A DNA stretch of 64,000 nucleotides from Cylindrotheca closterium (Eukaryota; Bacillariophyta; Bacillariophyceae; Bacillariales; Bacillariaceae). Location: NCBI GenBank assembly GCA_933822405.4, contig CAKOGP040001869.1, positions 950,816-1,014,815 of the forward strand, in the 5' to 3' direction. Shown here one piece after another: positions 63,868 to 64,000 of the stretch (position 1 is its first letter; each line of letters begins with the position of its first letter). A model generated the notes under the pieces. It searched no databases. It had not been told where the DNA came from and was given only the letters and a program-made list of their open reading frames with translations. Position numbers and translations under genes: made by a program.

Positions 63868-64000
63868 TCACTGACGCGGATCAGCAGGATGTTGACTACT
63901 GGTAGTATTGGTAGTACTTTCAAAGGAGATGGAGGAGGAAGAGAAAAGGTCGTCGTTGCCACTCCGAATGATCTTGATGGCTTCGTCGAGGATGGCCAAT
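63868..64000 (-). CDS. C-terminal end of an unidentified protein, partial
   Basis: A frame open from the right edge reads LAILDEAIKIIRSGNDDLFS and ends in a Ser/Thr-rich tail before a TGA at 63870-63868. The regular amphipathic start is protein-like. Only 43 residues are visible, so the identity is unknown and the gene is provisional. Confidence 0.35.
   Translation of the reverse strand, partial: LAILDEAIKIIRSGNDDLFSSSSISFESTTNTTSSQHPADPRQ

Noticed and set aside
63850..63890. Partial hammerhead-like core (CTGATG followed by GAGTCCTCACTGACG)
   Set aside because: The required GAAA segment and closing stems are absent, and part of the stretch fits the end of a coding frame.

Overview
This window looks like nuclear DNA of a photosynthetic stramenopile, most likely a diatom. 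That is an inference from four things: presequences with a signal peptide followed by an ASAFAP-like cleavage site (for example around ASAFVSP in the thioredoxin reductase), nuclear genes for thylakoid-lumen proteins (a PsbU-like protein, a Tat-type FKBP, a CtpA-type protease), a DUF6824 gene of a kind expanded in diatoms, and dense genes with few short GT-AG introns. I count 32 protein genes on both strands, two of them cut by the window ends. I saw no rRNA, tRNA, CRISPR array or transposon.

Layout. 1-7.9 kb: the end of a MATE transporter, a 1346-residue low-complexity protein with three I29-like (cathepsin propeptide) modules, and a TPR protein with near-identical repeats. 8.5-9.8 kb: a divergent H2A/H2B pair sharing a promoter with an inverted repeat resembling E2F sites. 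10.3-16.8 kb: a LAMTOR4-like subunit, a NYN/YacP-like nuclease, ATG13 and an ArfGAP, so a cluster of nutrient-sensing, autophagy and trafficking genes. 17-20.9 kb: lumenal FKBP, CtpA-type protease and an unknown plastid-targeted protein. 21.1-33.1 kb: two related FAD monooxygenases with the same intron position, flanking an ABCC transporter, a plastid-type thioredoxin reductase and a DEAD-box helicase. 33.5-37.3 kb: an EGF-like membrane protein, a TPMT-family methyltransferase and a very acidic protein.

37.9-43.2 kb holds the least familiar feature: three tandem, same-strand, intronless genes for serine-rich disordered proteins. They share short motifs in the same order and a C-terminal signature (CGLDL, then FFGF or FFCF at the extreme C-terminus). 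Their 3' flanks share a motif that can form a hairpin, and two carry G-quadruplex-compatible G runs just after the stop. I do not recognise this family and treat it as the best candidate for something undescribed.

43.8-64 kb: a double DUF6824 protein with one domain per exon, a RanBP2-zinc-finger protein with a half-degenerate RING, PsbU, a SelW/Rdx-like protein whose CxxC is SxxS, a 2351-residue homomeric acetyl-CoA carboxylase, a small membrane protein, MSH6 with PIP box and Tudor-like domain, and the end of another gene. Exon boundaries were set by hand from GT-AG sites, reading frame and family continuity. No searches, alignments or expression data were available.
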